Shown one piece after another: positions 5,057-7,338 of a stretch of 7,338 bases of DNA (position 1 is its first letter; each line of letters begins with the position of its first letter). The position numbers and the translations under genes were made by a program. A model generated the notes under the pieces. It searched no databases and was not told the origin of the DNA. It saw only the letters and a list, made by a program, of their open reading frames with translations. The DNA is from Betaproteobacteria bacterium (lineage in GTDB: Bacteria; Pseudomonadota; Gammaproteobacteria; Burkholderiales; Rhodocyclaceae), in NCBI GenBank assembly GCA_028065725.1, contig JAPTVL010000057.1:1-7338 (forward strand). Direction: 5' to 3'.

Positions 5057-5060
5057 GGAG
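5057..5060. repeat. Target site duplication, left copy (GGAG)
   Basis: GGAG immediately precedes the left end of the element, and the same GGAG follows its right end at 6376-6379. A 4-bp duplication is within the range for IS3-family insertions. Confidence 0.75.
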
Positions 5061-5086
5061 TGAATCGCCCCGGGTTTTGAGGAGGC
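5061..5086 (+). repeat. IS left terminal inverted repeat
   Basis: The 26-bp left end matches the complement of 6350-6375 except for three neighbouring positions. The outer 17 bases, TGAATCGCCCCGGGTTT, are perfect, then TGA against CGC, then GGAGGC again identical. Confidence 0.9.
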
Positions 5087-5110
5087 TCCAATCTTTGAGA
5101 AGATGGAGCC

Positions 5111-6336
<1,226 letters not shown>

Positions 6337-6349
6337 CTCAAACCAAATG

Positions 6350-6375
6350 GCCTCCGCGAAACCCGGGGCGATTCA
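6350..6375 (-). repeat. IS right terminal inverted repeat
   Basis: The complement of the left end; it reads GCCTCCGCGAAACCCGGGG, then CGATTCA, on the + strand. The element ends in CA immediately before the duplicated GGAG. Confidence 0.9.
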
Positions 6376-6379
6376 GGAG
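6376..6379. repeat. Target site duplication, right copy (GGAG)
   Basis: Matches 5057-5060. Removing the element and one copy restores a continuous stretch reading GCGAAAGGAGAGCGGAGATG. Confidence 0.75.
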
Positions 6380-6386
6380 AGCGGAG

Positions 6387-6500
6387 ATGGATACTGAAAC
6401 CGGCCGAGGTGATAGGCAACGTCAACCAGGCCTTCCGGTGGTCGTGAACGTCCTGCGTTCGCCAGGTCATCGCGAGCGCGAAATCAAAAAACGAGCTTGA
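6387..6500 (+). CDS. Possible 37-codon leader ORF upstream of the adaptor gene
   Basis: A frame from ATG 6387 to TGA 6498-6500 encodes a basic, Arg/Pro-rich peptide (MDTETGRGDRQRQPGLP... ending REREIKKRA). The right-hand GGAG duplication lies 7 nt before the ATG, where a ribosome binding site would be. The stop is 2 nt before the ATG of the HlyD-type gene, which would allow translational coupling. I recognise no family, and the composition is compatible with non-coding GC-rich sequence, so this is only a candidate. If it is not translated, 6376-6502 is simply the leader of the adaptor gene. Confidence 0.2.
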   Translation: MDTETGRGDRQRQPGLPVVVNVLRSPGHREREIKKRA

Positions 6501-6502
6501 GA

Positions 6503-7338
6503 ATGAAATTACCCCAGAAGATTTCTAAACAGCGTTATGCCCTGCTCATTGTCGTCGTGGCAGCCCTCTTCATCGGATATACGGTGTATGAGTACGCCGT
6601 CAGCCGTGACGCCGTCCCGGAAGGACTGATCCAGGCCAATGGGCGCATCGAGGGCGATGCCGTCACGGTCGCGGGCAAGGCTGCGGGCAAGATCGCCGGC
6701 ATCGAGGTGCGCGAGGGGGATACCGTCAAGGCGGAGCAAGTACTGGTGCGGCTGGACGATGCGCAGTTGCGGGCACGGGTGGACCAGGCTGCCGCAGCCA
6801 AGGAGACGCTTGAATCCCAAGTCGCCGGTGCCAGACTGGGCATCGATCTGTTGCGGAAAGAAGTCCCGCTCGCGGTGGATTCCGCGAAGGCTGGGGTCGG
6901 CCGGGCGCAGGCGGCGCTTGGCAAGGCCGAGGCAACCGAGCGGCAGGCGCGCCTTGATGCTGACCGCCTGCGGGATCTGGCCGCCAAAGGCTTTGCGAGC
7001 AGTCAGCTAAACGAGCGTGCGCAGCTTGCCTTGGACGCCGCCGCGAGCGAGTTGACATCGGCCCGCGAAGCGCTGGTGCAAAGCCGCAAGCAACTCGCGC
7101 AGGCCGAACTGGGGGGAGACCGGATACGGGCCAGGGAGGCGGAATTCCTGGCGCTCCAGGCGCAACTGCGCCAGGCGCAGGCAACGCGGGCCGAGGCTGA
7201 AAGCATGCTCGCCGACCTCACCATCCGGGCGCCTGCCGCAGGCGTGGTGGTGGCGCGCGTAAGGGAGCCCGGGGAAGTGGTTGCGGCGGGTGCGCCGTTG
7301 CTGGACCTGGTGGACCTCGACCAGCTTTATCTCAAGGT
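6503..7338 (+). CDS. HlyD/YbhG-type membrane fusion (periplasmic adaptor) protein, 3' truncated by window
   Basis: The frame opens at ATG 6503 and runs 278 codons without a stop to the end of the window. Residues 11-30 are an N-terminal membrane anchor (RYALLIVVVAALFIGYTVYE). Residues ~45-85 are the first half of the lipoyl (biotinyl-like) domain: GRIEGDAVTVAGKAAGKIAG, then VREGDTVKAEQVLVRLDD. Residues ~86-235 form a long Ala/Gln/Glu/Arg coiled-coil hairpin, longer than in small RND adaptors. Residues ~238-270 are the second lipoyl half, LTIRAPAAGVVVARVREPGE, then VVAAGAPLLDLVDL. The arrangement fits the HlyD_D23/YbhG type that links an ABC exporter or MFS pump to an outer membrane channel, so ABC transporter genes probably follow (inference). 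The start has only a weak GAGA ribosome binding site. The IS element lies 127 bp upstream, in the presumed control region. Confidence 0.88.
   Translation, partial: MKLPQKISKQRYALLIVVVAALFIGYTVYEYAVSRDAVPEGLIQANGRIEGDAVTVAGKAAGKIAGIEVREGDTVKAEQVLVRLDDAQLRARVDQAAAAKETLESQVAGARLGIDLLRKEVPLAVDSAKAGVGRAQAALGKAEATERQARLDADRLRDLAAKGFASSQLNERAQLALDAAASELTSAREALVQSRKQLAQAELGGDRIRAREAEFLALQAQLRQAQATRAEAESMLADLTIRAPAAGVVVARVREPGEVVAAGAPLLDLVDLDQLYLK

Overview
The window is GC-rich (by eye about 60%) and reads as a chromosomal or genomic-island segment of a Gram-negative proteobacterium. The signs are a flagellar rod protein, periplasmic proteins with Sec signal peptides, a c-type cytochrome, a Spy/CpxP-like periplasmic protein, a DgkA-type kinase and a HlyD-type periplasmic adaptor. 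The combination of DUF302, SHOCT and Met/Gly-rich periplasmic proteins would suit a metal-exposed or chemolithotrophic beta- or gammaproteobacterium. That placement is inference; nothing here fixes the taxon.

Layout. (1) Positions 1-272: the 3' end of an unrecognised gene. (2) Positions 391-3564, all + strand with gaps of about 29-86 nt: a small SHOCT membrane protein, an orphan FlgB-like rod protein with a long N-terminal extension, two tandem DUF302 proteins, a Met-rich monohaem cytochrome c, a 30-codon truncated paralogue of the SHOCT protein, and a Met/Gly-rich Spy/CpxP/ZraP-like protein. It looks like one operon or a compact co-directional cluster. (3) Positions 3565-3852: a convergent intergenic stretch with a strong imperfect hairpin and a possible 5' remnant of a phenylacetate-CoA-ligase-like gene. 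(4) Positions 3853-4986, - strand: a dgkA-family lipid kinase followed by a PAP2 lipid phosphatase, a likely two-gene operon. (5) Positions 5061-6375: a complete IS3-family element of 1315 bp with orfA, orfB, 26-bp imperfect terminal inverted repeats and a 4-bp GGAG target duplication. (6) Positions 6376-7338: a short leader region and the 5' part of a HlyD/YbhG-type membrane fusion protein gene that runs off the window. It has no stop codon here, but its frame is open and its family signature is clear.

How the parts may work together. The left cluster is dominated by Met-rich or Cys-containing envelope proteins, and a role in periplasmic metal (possibly copper) stress or redox chemistry is the simplest inference. 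The flagellar rod protein is the misfit. The dgkA/PAP2 pair would phosphorylate and dephosphorylate membrane lipids (diacylglycerol or undecaprenol, and their phosphates). The IS3 copy sits between the divergent dgkA and adaptor genes. It lies 11 bp from a TATAAT that could be the dgkA -10 box, so it has probably rewired that divergent control region.
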